This document shows, in pieces, positions 34,876-43,043 of a DNA stretch of 64,000 nt. Each line of letters opens with the position of its first letter. Position 1 is the stretch's first letter. The stretch comes from Halorubrum rutilum. Lineage in GTDB: Archaea > Halobacteriota > Halobacteria > Halobacteriales > Haloferacaceae. The stretch lies in assembly GCF_024494565.1 (NCBI RefSeq), contig NZ_JANHDN010000004.1:248001-312000 (forward strand). The letters are read 5' to 3'. Below the pieces are notes generated by a model. That model saw only the letters and a list, made by a program, of their open reading frames with translations, was not told where the DNA came from and searched no databases. The translations under genes were made by a program, and so were the position numbers.

Positions 34876-36143
34876 TGGCGGCCGACGACGGGCCGGAGGG
34901 AGGGGAGGAGGGCGGCGCGACCCCGAGGCGGCTCGCCTGTTCCGACTGCGGCGCGACCGTCGCCGACCGGTGGCGCTGCGAGTGCAGCGCCCCGCTGAAC
35001 TTCGCCGATCCGCCGGTCCCGGATCGACCGGTGCCGGAGCCGGGTCGCCCGGCACCGGAGCCGGCGGAGGGGGACGAGCCGCTCGGCGTCAGCGACGGGG
35101 ACGGACTCTGGGCGTTCGCGCCGTTCCTCGCGGTCGGCGACGACCCGGCCGACCGGGTGACGCTCGGCGAGGGGGGGACGCCGCTCGTCGACGCGGACGG
35201 TCCGCGGGGCGACGCCGGAGCCGACGGGAAGGCGTGGAACGCCGCGTTCAAGCTGGAGTACGTCTTCCCGACGGGGTCGTTCAAGGACCGGGGCGCGACG
35301 ACGACGCTCACGCGCGCCCGCGAGCTCGGCGTCGACCGCGTCGTCGAGGACTCCTCGGGCAACGCCGGCGCGGCGATCGCGACGTACGCGGCCCGGGCGG
35401 GGATCGACGCCGCGGTGTACGTCCCGGCCGACGTCAAGGAGTCGAAGCTCCGCGCGATCCGCCGCGCCGGCGCGGAGCCGGTCCGGATCGAGGGGAGTCG
35501 GGGGGACGTGACCGACGCCTGCGTCGCCGCGCTCGGGGACGGCGGGCGAGAGGGAGGGACCGCGGGCGGAACGGACGGGAGTTCCGAGGGCTCCGCGTGG
35601 TACGCCAGCCACGCGTGGAACCCGGCCTTCTTCGAGGGGACCGCCACCGTCGCCTACGAGATCGCCGCCCAGCGCGGCTGGGAGGCCCCGGACGCGGTCG
35701 TCGCCCCGCTCGGGCACGGGACCCTGTTCCTCGGCGCGTACCGGGGGTTCCGGCGGCTGGAGCGGGCGGGCTGGACGGACTCGGTCCCGCGGCTGTTCGG
35801 CGCGCAGGCGGCCGGGATCGCCCCGATCGTCCGCGAGCTGCACGGGGCCGAAGCGGCCGACCCCGGGGGGCGCGTCAACGCCGCGGCCGACGGGATCCAG
35901 ATCGCGGAGCCGGTTCGGAAGCGGGAGATCCTCGACGCGATCGCGGAGACCGACGGCGACGCGCTCGCGGTGACCGAGTCGGCGGCCGAGCGCGAGCTCG
36001 ACCGCCTTCACCGGGCGGGCTTTTACACCGAGCCGACCTGCGCCGTCGCGCCGGCCGCGCTCCGGGAGCTCCGCGAGCGCGGGGTCCTCGCGCCCGACGA
36101 CGACGTCGTCGTCCCGCTGACCGGCAGCGGACTGAAGGGCTGA
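34875..36143 (+). CDS. Threonine synthase-like PLP enzyme
   Basis: 422 aa. A short N-terminal zinc-like segment (ACSDCGATVADRWRCECSAP) is typical of the archaeal threonine synthase branch. The PLP lysine is in PTGSFKDRGATTTL, followed by the phosphate-binding SSGNAGAAIATYAARAG and a C-terminal PLTGSGLKG. The reaction would be O-phosphohomoserine to threonine; related lyases share the fold, so the exact substrate is inferred. A disordered Gly/Asp insert sits in the middle (GGREGGTAGGTDGSSEG), and the N-terminal linker is Pro/Glu-rich. It is coupled to the preceding gene. Confidence 0.88.
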   Translation: MAADDGPEGGEEGGATPRRLACSDCGATVADRWRCECSAPLNFADPPVPDRPVPEPGRPAPEPAEGDEPLGVSDGDGLWAFAPFLAVGDDPADRVTLGEGGTPLVDADGPRGDAGADGKAWNAAFKLEYVFPTGSFKDRGATTTLTRARELGVDRVVEDSSGNAGAAIATYAARAGIDAAVYVPADVKESKLRAIRRAGAEPVRIEGSRGDVTDACVAALGDGGREGGTAGGTDGSSEGSAWYASHAWNPAFFEGTATVAYEIAAQRGWEAPDAVVAPLGHGTLFLGAYRGFRRLERAGWTDSVPRLFGAQAAGIAPIVRELHGAEAADPGGRVNAAADGIQIAEPVRKREILDAIAETDGDALAVTESAAERELDRLHRAGFYTEPTCAVAPAALRELRERGVLAPDDDVVVPLTGSGLKG

Positions 36144-36232
36144 CCGCGCCGCCGACCGCGCCGGGGCGAGTTCGACGCCCGGGCGCCGTCACCACCGTCA
36201 CGCCTTTTCAGTCGCGCCTCGTGGTGATGCGT

Positions 36233-37138
36233 ATGGAGGTCCTCGTCTACGGCGCCGGCGCGCTCGGGAGCCTGATCGGCGGGCTGCTGGCCCGGGCCCA
36301 CGACGTCACCCTCGTCGGACGCGACCCCCACATGCGGCGGATCCGAGGGGACGGGCTCCGGATCGACGGGGAGATCGAGGCGCGCGTTCGCCCCCGAGCG
36401 CTCACCGACGGGACGCACCGCGGCGCCGATCTCGCCCTCGTCACGACGAAGGCGTACGACACGGACGCGGCGGCGCGGGCGCTCGCGACCGGCGAGTACG
36501 ACGCGGTCTGCTCGCTCCAGAACGGGCTCACGGAGGAGCGGCTCGTCGCCGCGCTCGACCCGACCGTGCTCGCGGGCACCGCGAGCTACGGCGCCCTGCT
36601 CGCCGAGCCCGGCCGGGTGACGTGCACGGGGACCGGCGAGGTCGTCGTCGGCTCGCTCGCCGGCGGTCGGGACCCGCTCGCGGAGCGCGTCGGCGCCGCG
36701 TTCGACGAGGCCGGGATCGAGGCGACCGTCGCCGCGGACATGCCCCGCCGCCGGTACGAGAAGCTCGCGGTCAACGCGGGGATCAACGGTCCCTCGGCGC
36801 TCGCGCGCCTCGCCAACGGCGCGACGCTCGACGGACCGGGCGGCGAGGTCGCGCGCGAGGCGGCCCGCGAGGTGGCCCGCGTCGCGCGCGCCGACGGCGT
36901 GGACCTCGGCGGGGACGAGGCGGTCGCGGCCGTCGAGCGCGTCGCCGACGACACCGCCGCTAACCGCTCGTCGATGCACGAGGACGTCGCCGAGGGGCGG
37001 CGGACCGAGGTCGACGCGATCTACGGCGCCGTCGTCGACCGCGCGGACCGCTTCGGGACCGCGGCGCCGACGTGCCGGACGCTGGCGTCGCTGATCCGGG
37101 CGTGGGAACTCGGAGAAGGGGTCCGCGAGTCCGCCTGA
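36233..37138 (+). CDS. 2-dehydropantoate 2-reductase
   Basis: 301 aa. The N-terminal NAD(P)-binding motif is MEVLVYGAGALGSLIGGLLA, and LVTTKAYDTDAA with SLQNGLTEE gives the active-site region. The helical C-terminal domain carries RRYEKLAVNAGINGPSALAR with catalytic Lys, plus SSMHEDVAEGRRTEVDAIYG. It reduces ketopantoate to pantoate for coenzyme A synthesis. Length and motifs agree with archaeal PanE-type enzymes. A second ATG two codons upstream (36227) is equally possible. Confidence 0.92.
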   Translation: MEVLVYGAGALGSLIGGLLARAHDVTLVGRDPHMRRIRGDGLRIDGEIEARVRPRALTDGTHRGADLALVTTKAYDTDAAARALATGEYDAVCSLQNGLTEERLVAALDPTVLAGTASYGALLAEPGRVTCTGTGEVVVGSLAGGRDPLAERVGAAFDEAGIEATVAADMPRRRYEKLAVNAGINGPSALARLANGATLDGPGGEVAREAAREVARVARADGVDLGGDEAVAAVERVADDTAANRSSMHEDVAEGRRTEVDAIYGAVVDRADRFGTAAPTCRTLASLIRAWELGEGVRESA

Positions 37139-37184
37139 CGGTCATGGGGGTCGCGCGAGGCGACCGCGGCGACCGGCTACCGGC

Positions 37185-37406
37185 TCAGCACCACTCTTCG
37201 AGGACGGTCGCGTCGGTCTCGTCGACCGAGACCCACGCGTTCTCCCGCGAGACGTCCGCGATCACGAGCTCCGGTCGCGACGCCGAGGAGTCGATCGACG
37301 CCATCACGTCCGGCGAGTCGTCGGCGTCGAGCGTCGGACCCGCCGGCAGCGCGGTCCGACGGTGATCGGGGTCCGGGTCGTCCCAAGGAGTGGAACTCCG
37401 TGACAT
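37185..37406 (-). CDS. DUF7556-like small acidic protein
   Basis: 73 aa from ATG 37406. The C-terminal half is distinctive: VMASIDSSASRPELVIADVS, then WVSVDETDATVLEEWC, ending in a Trp-Cys pair. I recall this layout from haloarchaeal DUF7556 proteins. A TATA-like box 23-29 nt upstream supports the start. No membrane segment or enzymatic motif is seen; function unknown. Confidence 0.75.
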   Translation of the reverse strand: MSRSSTPWDDPDPDHRRTALPAGPTLDADDSPDVMASIDSSASRPELVIADVSRENAWVSVDETDATVLEEWC

Positions 37407-37428
37407 GGTTGTTAATTGTTCACAGTAG

Positions 37429-37435
37429 GTATAAG
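37429..37435 (-). promoter_or_regulatory. TATA-like box for the DUF7556-like gene
   Basis: CTTATAC on the minus strand, 23-29 nt before ATG 37406. Confidence 0.55.
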
Positions 37436-37557
37436 CGTTCCGAACCGGAGACGTCCGCAGTCGGCGAATTCCCGGTCCGAGCGAACGGATCGACGGCGAA
37501 TCCGGACTGACGCCGTCGATCGGACGGGTCCCGGCCTCGGTCCGGCGTCGATCCGAC

Positions 37558-37599
37558 GGACCGGTCGAGCGGCGGACCGGTCGAGCGGCGGACCGGTCG
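37558..37599. repeat. 16-bp tandem repeat in a promoter region
   Basis: GGACCGGTCGAGCGGC occurs at 37558 and 37574, with a partial third unit from 37590. Each unit contains the palindrome GACCGGTC, so it could be a repeated binding site. Confidence 0.8.
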
Positions 37600-37688
37600 G
37601 ATCGCTGTCGGGTGTGCGCCTCGCCTCCGGGATCCGAGCGGCGCCGACGGCGGCGACCCTTCCCCGCGCCGTCGCCGACCACCTTCGC

Positions 37689-37698
37689 AGTATACAAG
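37689..37698 (+). promoter_or_regulatory. TATA-like box for the CBS protein gene
   Basis: AGTATACAAG, 25-34 nt before ATG 37723, matching a leaderless start. Confidence 0.5.
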
Positions 37699-37722
37699 AG
37701 GTGTCACGCTGAAAGACGGTGC

Positions 37723-38571
37723 ATGAACGTATCAGACGCCATGACGCCGCGGTCGGATCTCGTCGTCGTCGAGATCCCGGGGAGCCGGAACGACGTGCTG
37801 GAGTACATCCAGGAGCACGGCTTCTCCTCGGTCCCCGTCGTGAAGGACGTCGACGGCGACGAGGTGTACCGCGGCCTCGTCACCCGCGACGACCTCATCG
37901 AGCAGCCGGACGAGGACCAGCTCGCGCTGCTGATGCGGGAGGTCCCGACCGTCGGCGCCGACGACGACATCGTCGACGCCGCGGCCACGATGGTCGCGGA
38001 GTCGTCGCGCCGCCTCCCGGTCGTCGACGGCGAGTCCCTCGTCGGAATCCTCACGGTTACCGACGTGGTGCGGGCGATCGCCCGCGGCGAGATCGACGGC
38101 GACGCCGAGGTGGGCGGGCTCGCGACCCGGGCAGTCAACGCGACCCACACGGAGACGCCGCTGCCGGTCGCCGAGCGGGAGATCGGGCTCGCGAACGTTC
38201 CCTACGCCGTCGTGCTCGACGACGACGCCGCGATCGCGGGGATGCTCACCGAGGTCGACGTGCTGGCGGTCGCCCGCGTCGTCGAGGGCGAGGCGAGCAC
38301 GGGCGACTCCATCGCCGAGCAGGACTCCGAGTGGTCCTGGGAGGGGATCAAGGCGACCGGCGCGCGCTACCTCCCGACCCGCAACGTGGAGCTCCCGGCG
38401 GAGCCCACGCGCCACTTCATGACGGAGGACCTGATCACGGTCAGCGGCACCCGGACCGCAAAGGAGGTCGCCCAGGAGCTCATCAGCAACGACATCGAGC
38501 AGGTCCCCCTCGTCAGCGGCACGGACCTCGACGGCATCGTGCGCGACGTCGACCTGCTGGAGGGCCTCTAG
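37723..38571 (+). CDS. CBS domain protein (four CBS repeats)
   Basis: 282 aa made of two CBS pairs. Recognisable units: VSDAMTPRSDLVVVEIPGSR, FSSVPVVKDVDGDEVYRGLV, RRLPVVDGESLVGILTVTDV, VPYAVVLDDDAAIAGMLTEV, and HFMTEDLITVSGTRTAKEVA with IEQVPLVSGTDLDGIVRDVD. CBS pairs bind adenosine nucleotides and usually regulate an enzyme or transporter. No other domain is attached. The glycyl-tRNA synthetase ATG follows its stop directly with no gap, so the pair forms one operon; a regulatory link is only inferred. Confidence 0.92.
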   Translation: MNVSDAMTPRSDLVVVEIPGSRNDVLEYIQEHGFSSVPVVKDVDGDEVYRGLVTRDDLIEQPDEDQLALLMREVPTVGADDDIVDAAATMVAESSRRLPVVDGESLVGILTVTDVVRAIARGEIDGDAEVGGLATRAVNATHTETPLPVAEREIGLANVPYAVVLDDDAAIAGMLTEVDVLAVARVVEGEASTGDSIAEQDSEWSWEGIKATGARYLPTRNVELPAEPTRHFMTEDLITVSGTRTAKEVAQELISNDIEQVPLVSGTDLDGIVRDVDLLEGL

Positions 38572-40356
38572 ATGGCCGCGGACGACCTCGTCGAGCTGGC
38601 GAAGCGGCGCGGCTTCTTCTTCGGCTCGAACGGCGCGTACGGCGGCACCGCCGGCTTCTACACGTTCGGCCCGCAGGGCGCGGCGCTGAAGCGGAACTTG
38701 GAGGACGCGTGGCGCGACCGGTTCACCATCCAGGAGGGGAACCGCGAGATCGAGGCGCCGACGGTGATGCCGGAGCCCGTCTTCGAGGCCTCCGGCCACC
38801 TGGAGGGGTTCGACGACATGCTCGTCGAGTGCGGCGAGTGCGGCGAGTCGCACCGCGCCGACCACCTCGTGGAGGCGGCCACGGAGATCGAGGACGCCGA
38901 GGCGCTCCCCGGCGAGGAGGTCGAGGGCCTCATCGCCGACAACGACGTCGCCTGCCCGTCCTGCGGCACCCCCCTCGCCGGCGAGCCGGTGGAGGCGTTC
39001 AACCTGATGTTCGCGACCGACATCGGACCGGGCGACGCCCAGCCCGGCTACCTCCGCCCGGAGACGGCGCAGGGGATCTTCGTCGAGTTCCCGCGGCTGA
39101 AGGAGTACGCCCGCGGGAACCTCCCGTTCGGGATCACGCAGATCGGTCCCGCCTACCGCAACGAGATCTCGCCGCGCGGCGGGCTCCTCCGGCTGCGCGA
39201 GTTCACGCAGGCGGAGTTAGAGCAGTTCATCGACCCCGAGGAGGACGAGCCGCCGCTCGACCGGGTGCGCGACGTGGAGGTCCGGCTGTACCCCGCAACC
39301 GAGCAGGAGGCCGAAGACGGCGACTACCTGAACACGACGGTCGGCGAGGCGGTCGACGAGGGCGTCATCGGCTCCCCGTGGGTCGGCTACTACCTCGGCG
39401 TCGCGCAGGCGTGGTACGAGCGCGTCGGCGTCGACACCGAGCGGTTCCGCTTCCGCCAGCACCTCGCCGGCGAGCGCGCCCACTACGCGGCCGACTGCTG
39501 GGACGCGGAGAGCGAGGTCGACGGCGACTGGATCGAGATCGCCGGCTTCGCCTACCGCGGCGACTACGACCTCTCGAAGCACGGCGAGTACGGCGACGAC
39601 TCCTTCACCGTCTTCAAGCGCTACGACGAGCCGAAGACGGTCGAGCGCGCGACGGTCGACCCCGACATGTCCGTCCTCGGGCCCGAGTTCGGCGGCGACG
39701 CCGGCGCGGTCGCCGAGGCCTTACAGACGCTCGCCGAGCGGGACCCCGACGCCTTCGACGGCGAGACGGTGGCGGTCGACGTGAACGGGGAGACGCGCGA
39801 GGTCGACGTCGACGTCGCGAACTTCGCCGTCGAGGAGACGACCGAGAGCGGCGAGCACATCACGCCGCACGTCGTCGAGCCCTCCTTCGGCGTGGGTCGC
39901 ACCGTCCAGACGCTCCTCGCGCACGGCTACCGCGAGGACGAGGTCGACGGCGAGTCGCGGACGTACCTCTCCCTGGAGCCCGAGATCGCGCCGCAGGACG
40001 CCGCGGTGTTCCCGCTGGTGACAAACGACGACCGCCTCGTCGGCCTCGCCGAGCGCGTCGCGAGCGACCTGCGGGCCGCGGGGCTCGCGGTGGCGTACGA
40101 CGACTCCGGTTCGATCGGGCGGCGCTACCGGCGGCAGGACGAGGTCGGTACGCCGTTCTGCGTCACGGTCGACCGCGACGGGATCAAGGGCGACGGCCCC
40201 GACACCGTCACCGTCCGCGAGCGCGACTCGGCGGCGCAGGTCCGGGTGCCCGCGGACGACCTCGCCGCCGAGCTGGCCGCGCTCCGCGCGGGCGAGCCGT
40301 TCGACGCGCTGCTGGACCGGTACGAGACCGTCGAGACGGACGTCGAGACGAACTGA
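38572..40356 (+). CDS. glyS: Glycyl-tRNA synthetase
   Basis: 594 aa class II enzyme of the archaeal/eukaryotic dimeric type. The N-terminus is RRGFFFGSNGAYGGTAGFYT with motif 1 nearby; motif 2 covers GITQIGPAYRNEISPRGGLL, followed by RLREFTQAELEQF; motif 3 is FGVGRTVQTLLAH. A zinc-like insert has VECGECGESH and VACPSCGTP. The C-terminal anticodon-binding domain is from about 470. It charges tRNA-Gly. ATG follows the previous stop directly, and the next gene starts four bases after the stop. Confidence 0.96.
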   Translation: MAADDLVELAKRRGFFFGSNGAYGGTAGFYTFGPQGAALKRNLEDAWRDRFTIQEGNREIEAPTVMPEPVFEASGHLEGFDDMLVECGECGESHRADHLVEAATEIEDAEALPGEEVEGLIADNDVACPSCGTPLAGEPVEAFNLMFATDIGPGDAQPGYLRPETAQGIFVEFPRLKEYARGNLPFGITQIGPAYRNEISPRGGLLRLREFTQAELEQFIDPEEDEPPLDRVRDVEVRLYPATEQEAEDGDYLNTTVGEAVDEGVIGSPWVGYYLGVAQAWYERVGVDTERFRFRQHLAGERAHYAADCWDAESEVDGDWIEIAGFAYRGDYDLSKHGEYGDDSFTVFKRYDEPKTVERATVDPDMSVLGPEFGGDAGAVAEALQTLAERDPDAFDGETVAVDVNGETREVDVDVANFAVEETTESGEHITPHVVEPSFGVGRTVQTLLAHGYREDEVDGESRTYLSLEPEIAPQDAAVFPLVTNDDRLVGLAERVASDLRAAGLAVAYDDSGSIGRRYRRQDEVGTPFCVTVDRDGIKGDGPDTVTVRERDSAAQVRVPADDLAAELAALRAGEPFDALLDRYETVETDVETN

Positions 40357-40360
40357 ACCC

Positions 40361-40978
40361 GTGCCCCTCCCGGCGACGGCGTGGCGGGCCGAGGTGGAGT
40401 TCGAGCGGCGGCTGGTCCACGCCGGGGGGACCCTCTACCCGGTGCCGTACCTGCTCGGCTGGTTCACGTGGACCGAGACGCGCTACTTCCTCGTGGCCGC
40501 GCTCGCCGTCGTCCTCTCGCTGGAGTTCCTCCGGCTCGTCGTCGGGCTCGACCACCCCCTCTACCGGAAGCTCACCCGGGAGTACGAGTCGGACGCGCTC
40601 GCCGGCTACGCGTTATACCAGGTGAGCATGACCGGCGCGGTCCTCCTCCTGGAGCCGACGATCGCGATCCCCGCGATGTGGATGCTGTCCGTGGGCGACC
40701 CCGTCAGCGGCGCGCTCGCGGACAACGAGGCCACGGAGGCGAAGCGGCCCGCCGCGTGGATCGCGATGTTCCTCGTCTGCTTCGGGCTCGCCGTCCCCTT
40801 TACGATCCCCGCGTTCGGCCCCGACGTGGGCGTCGCCGTCGCGATCGCCGGCGCCGCCCCCGCCGCCGTCGCCGACGGGCTCCCCCCGATCGTCCGCGGG
40901 GTCGCGATCGACGACAACCTCACCATCCCGCCCGCCGCCGCCGGGGGGATGCTCCTCGCGATCGCGGTGTTGGGGTAG
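40361..40978 (+). CDS. Dolichol kinase-like membrane protein
   Basis: 205 aa with about six hydrophobic segments. RRLVHAGGTLYPVPYLLGW at the N-terminus and MWMLSVGDPVSGALADNEAT near the middle match the CTP-dependent polyprenol kinase/SEC59 family, where GDP.A is part of the nucleotide site. It would phosphorylate dolichol for haloarchaeal N-glycosylation. The start is GTG 40361, four bases after the glyS stop, so it is co-transcribed with glyS. The exact lipid substrate is inferred. Confidence 0.78.
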   Translation: MPLPATAWRAEVEFERRLVHAGGTLYPVPYLLGWFTWTETRYFLVAALAVVLSLEFLRLVVGLDHPLYRKLTREYESDALAGYALYQVSMTGAVLLLEPTIAIPAMWMLSVGDPVSGALADNEATEAKRPAAWIAMFLVCFGLAVPFTIPAFGPDVGVAVAIAGAAPAAVADGLPPIVRGVAIDDNLTIPPAAAGGMLLAIAVLG

Positions 40979-41028
40979 CCTGCGGGACGGCTCACGGCTC
41001 GTTTACGAGCGAGGAGAGCGGTGGCCGT

Positions 41029-41036
41029 TTATAAAC
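41029..41036 (+). promoter_or_regulatory. TATA-like box in front of repeat copy C
   Basis: TTATAAAC, 8-15 nt before the first conserved base of copy C. A transcript starting about 26 nt from its centre would begin at the 5' side of the first conserved hairpin. Confidence 0.5.
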
Positions 41037-41043
41037 AAACAGT

Positions 41044-41342
41044 CGCGGCGGCGCGCGCCTCCGAGTGGTCGCCTCCGGCGGCCACGAGGAGCGCGTGCGA
41101 GGGAGTCGCTGGCGCCGGCGGCGCCAGCGACAGGGCGAGAGCTTCGCTCTCGCTTGCAACCGGACGTAGTCCGGTGACGAGGCTGGGGAGGCATGAGGTG
41201 CGGTTGCGGTACGGGGTGGGACTCAAAGGGGCAGCCGTGAGGCGGGCGCAGGCGACGTAAGCACTGGAAGGAGCGAGCACCGCGAGCGACTGAAGCGCGC
41301 AGCGAGCGTGCGCCCGCCTCACGGCTGGGGCTTTGGAGGTCG
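41044..41342 (+). repeat. Structured repeat element, copy C
   Basis: About 299 bp. It opens GCGGCGCGCGCCTCCGAG, hairpin GGTCGCC-TCC-GGCGGCC, GCGTGCGAGGGA, a strong stem GTCGCTGGCGCC-GGC-GGCGCCAGCGAC, an extra hairpin GCGAGAGC-TTC-GCTCTCGC, then GAGGCTGGGGAGGCATGAGG and GGGACTCAAAGGGG. The closing stem is 18 bp perfect: CAGCCGTGAGGCGGGCGC pairs with GCGCCCGCCTCACGGCTG. It ends TGGGGCTTTGGAGGT. It is the only unpaired copy in the window. Between it and rpl40e (41343-41509) lie two more TATA-like boxes (ATTTATAAG near 41361, TTTATAAC near 41421) but no gene. Confidence 0.85.
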
Positions 41343-41509
41343 TCATCACGACATCAACAATTTATAAGCGAGCGGCTTGGGCGGTGGAGATTCCAGTGAC
41401 GTGAGCGAGCACAGCGGTTTATAACGATCAACGGAGCGAAGATCAGACGAATCGCACCCGCAGCTACCGAACCCGGAGGAGTAGACGAAAAACGCGTATG
41501 AGAGACCGC

Positions 41510-41659
41510 TTACGTCGCGCGGCGTTCCTTCGCCTTCGGGCGGAGGTTCGTGTAGCCGCACTTGCGGCAGCGCTTCGCGTCGGAGGAGTTGCGGGCGTTA
41601 CAGCGCATGCAGATCTGCCGGTCGAGGTTGCGGCGTTCCGCGGCGTCGAAGCTGGCCAT
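41510..41659 (-). CDS. rpl40e: 50S ribosomal protein L40e
   Basis: 49 aa: [20 protein letters not shown], then [20 protein letters not shown] and PKAKERRAT. Four Cys in CX2C...CX2C pairs form the zinc ribbon of L40e, and the basic composition is that of a ribosomal protein. It is shorter than 60 residues and easily missed. A TATA-like box lies 23-31 nt upstream on the minus strand. Confidence 0.93.
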   Translation of the reverse strand: MASFDAAERRNLDRQICMRCNARNSSDAKRCRKCGYTNLRPKAKERRAT

Positions 41660-41681
41660 ACGGCTACTGTCGCGGCGACGC

Positions 41682-41690
41682 TGTAAAAGG
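41682..41690 (-). promoter_or_regulatory. TATA-like box for rpl40e
   Basis: CCTTTTACA on the minus strand, 23-31 nt before ATG 41659. Confidence 0.5.
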
Positions 41691-41754
41691 TTGCGAGACG
41701 CGGCGGCGGGTCGGAGACCGCTCGCGCCGCCGAATCAGACGGCGAGTCCGGGCC

Positions 41755-42024
41755 TCAGGCGCCGGCCTCGGAGAGCGCGGCCTCGATGTCCTCGCGCTGG
41801 GTGACGCCGACGAACCGGTCCACGACGCCGTCGTCGTTCTCGACGATCAGCGTCGGGAGCGAGCGCACCTGGTACTGGTTGGCGACGTCCTGCTCCTCGT
41901 CGACGTTCACCTTCTGGAGCTCGAAGGCGTCGCCGAGGTCCTCCTGGATCTCCTCCAGGATCGGGTCCTGCGTCTTACACGGGCCGCACCAGTCAGCGTG
42001 AAAATCCAGCAGTCGAACAGTCAT
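41755..42024 (-). CDS. Thioredoxin
   Basis: 89 aa from ATG 42024. The active site [20 protein letters not shown] contains the CGPC redox pair, and the cis-Pro motif [13 protein letters not shown] is present. It is slightly shorter than the usual 105 residues but keeps the core fold. It reduces disulfides in cytoplasmic proteins. The start was chosen so the protein begins with the first strand [11 protein letters not shown]; 15 upstream codons are not conserved-looking. It lies on the same strand as rpl40e, which is downstream of it. Confidence 0.93.
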   Translation of the reverse strand: MTVRLLDFHADWCGPCKTQDPILEEIQEDLGDAFELQKVNVDEEQDVANQYQVRSLPTLIVENDDGVVDRFVGVTQREDIEAALSEAGA

Positions 42025-42168
42025 TATCCGGGCGGTCATTCCGGCGGACCGCGCATAAGGGTTTCCCACTGGTGCACGCCTCGCCGGTGCTCGCCCCGTC
42101 CGCGCACGCGCCCGAGGGCTCTGAGCGAGATCCCGATCCCGCGCCCCCGTCCGCGACCGCGAACGAAA

Positions 42169-42178
42169 CGTTTAGAAC
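42169..42178 (+). promoter_or_regulatory. TATA-like box for secG
   Basis: CGTTTAGAAC, 23-32 nt before ATG 42201. Confidence 0.5.
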
Positions 42179-42200
42179 ACCTCGGAAGCCACTCGCAGGT

Positions 42201-42365
42201 ATGAGCAGTGGTTCCAACTCCGGCGGGCTGATGTCCAGCGCGGGACTCGTCCGCTACTTCGACAACGAGGACCGGAACGCGATCTCGATGAGCCCCAAGA
42301 CCGTCCTCGCGTTCTGCGTCCTCTTCGGCGTCTTCGTGCAGGTCCTCTCGCTGACCGTCGCGTAA
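42201..42365 (+). CDS. secG: Preprotein translocase subunit Sec61-beta (SecG)
   Basis: 54 aa. The sequence [20 protein letters not shown] followed by [20 protein letters not shown] is the archaeal Sec61-beta signature: a Gly/Ser-rich cytoplasmic start, the conserved RYFD/E segment and one membrane helix at the C-terminus. It is a non-essential-type small subunit of the SecYEG channel. The ATG is 23-32 nt after a TATA-like box, which rules out the longer upstream frame. Confidence 0.92.
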   Translation: MSSGSNSGGLMSSAGLVRYFDNEDRNAISMSPKTVLAFCVLFGVFVQVLSLTVA

Positions 42366-42449
42366 CCGGCCCGAGACGGAGGTTCGTCTCCCGCACTCGC
42401 AAAGCCCCGTAGCGCGTCCTTTTTGCCCCTCGCCGACCGAACCTATCGC

Positions 42450-43043
42450 ATGAAAGCAGGCGTCATCGCCGTGCAGGGCGACGTGGCCGAGCACGCCGCC
42501 GCCGTCCGGAACGCCGCGGCCGCCCACGACGAGTCCGCGGCGGTCGTCGAGGTCCGCGACGCCGGGATCGTGCCCGACTGCGACGTCCTCCTCATGCCGG
42601 GCGGGGAGTCGACGACCATCTCGCGGCTGATCCACCGGGAGGGGATCGCCGCCGAGATCCGCGACCACGTCGCGAGCGGGAAGCCCGTGCTCGCGACCTG
42701 TGCCGGCCTCATCGTCTGCTCGCGGGACGCGAAGGACGACCGGGTCGACGCGCTCGGGCTCGTCGACGTCTCCGTCGACCGCAACGCGTTCGGCCGCCAG
42801 AAGGACTCGTTCGAGGCGAAGATGCCGGTGACCGGGCTCGACGAGCCGTTTCACGCCGTGTTCATCCGGGCGCCGCTCATCGACGACGTGGGCGCCGACG
42901 TCGAGGTGCTCGCGACGGTCGACGGCCGACCGGTCGCCGTGCGCGACGGCCCCGTCGTCGCCACCGCGTTCCACCCGGAGCTCACCGACGACCCGCGGAT
43001 CCACGACCTCGCGTTCTTCCCCGAGGACGAGGTGGTCGCGTGA
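42450..43043 (+). CDS. pdxT: Pyridoxal 5'-phosphate synthase glutaminase subunit PdxT
   Basis: 197 aa class I glutamine amidotransferase. It begins MKAGVIAVQGDVAEH, has LLMPGGESTTISRLI, the catalytic Cys in KPVLATCAGLIVCSRD, and the His-Glu pair in AFHPELTDDPRIHD. The usual G in T-C-A-G-L is present. It supplies ammonia to PdxS for vitamin B6 synthesis; pdxS is not in the window. A TCCTTTTG box lies about 27 nt upstream, and the stop overlaps the hisE GTG start by 4 nt. Confidence 0.95.
   Translation: MKAGVIAVQGDVAEHAAAVRNAAAAHDESAAVVEVRDAGIVPDCDVLLMPGGESTTISRLIHREGIAAEIRDHVASGKPVLATCAGLIVCSRDAKDDRVDALGLVDVSVDRNAFGRQKDSFEAKMPVTGLDEPFHAVFIRAPLIDDVGADVEVLATVDGRPVAVRDGPVVATAFHPELTDDPRIHDLAFFPEDEVVA

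Larger units (their letters stand above)
37407..37722. other. Divergent intergenic region before the CBS protein gene
   Basis: 316 bp with a promoter at each end and a 16-bp tandem repeat in the middle. No open frame with haloarchaeal protein character was seen in it. Confidence 0.6.

Noticed and set aside
41215..41235. GGGACTCAAAGGGG in the repeats resembles a tRNA T-loop.
   Set aside because: No acceptor, D or anticodon arm can be folded around it; only the loop string is similar.
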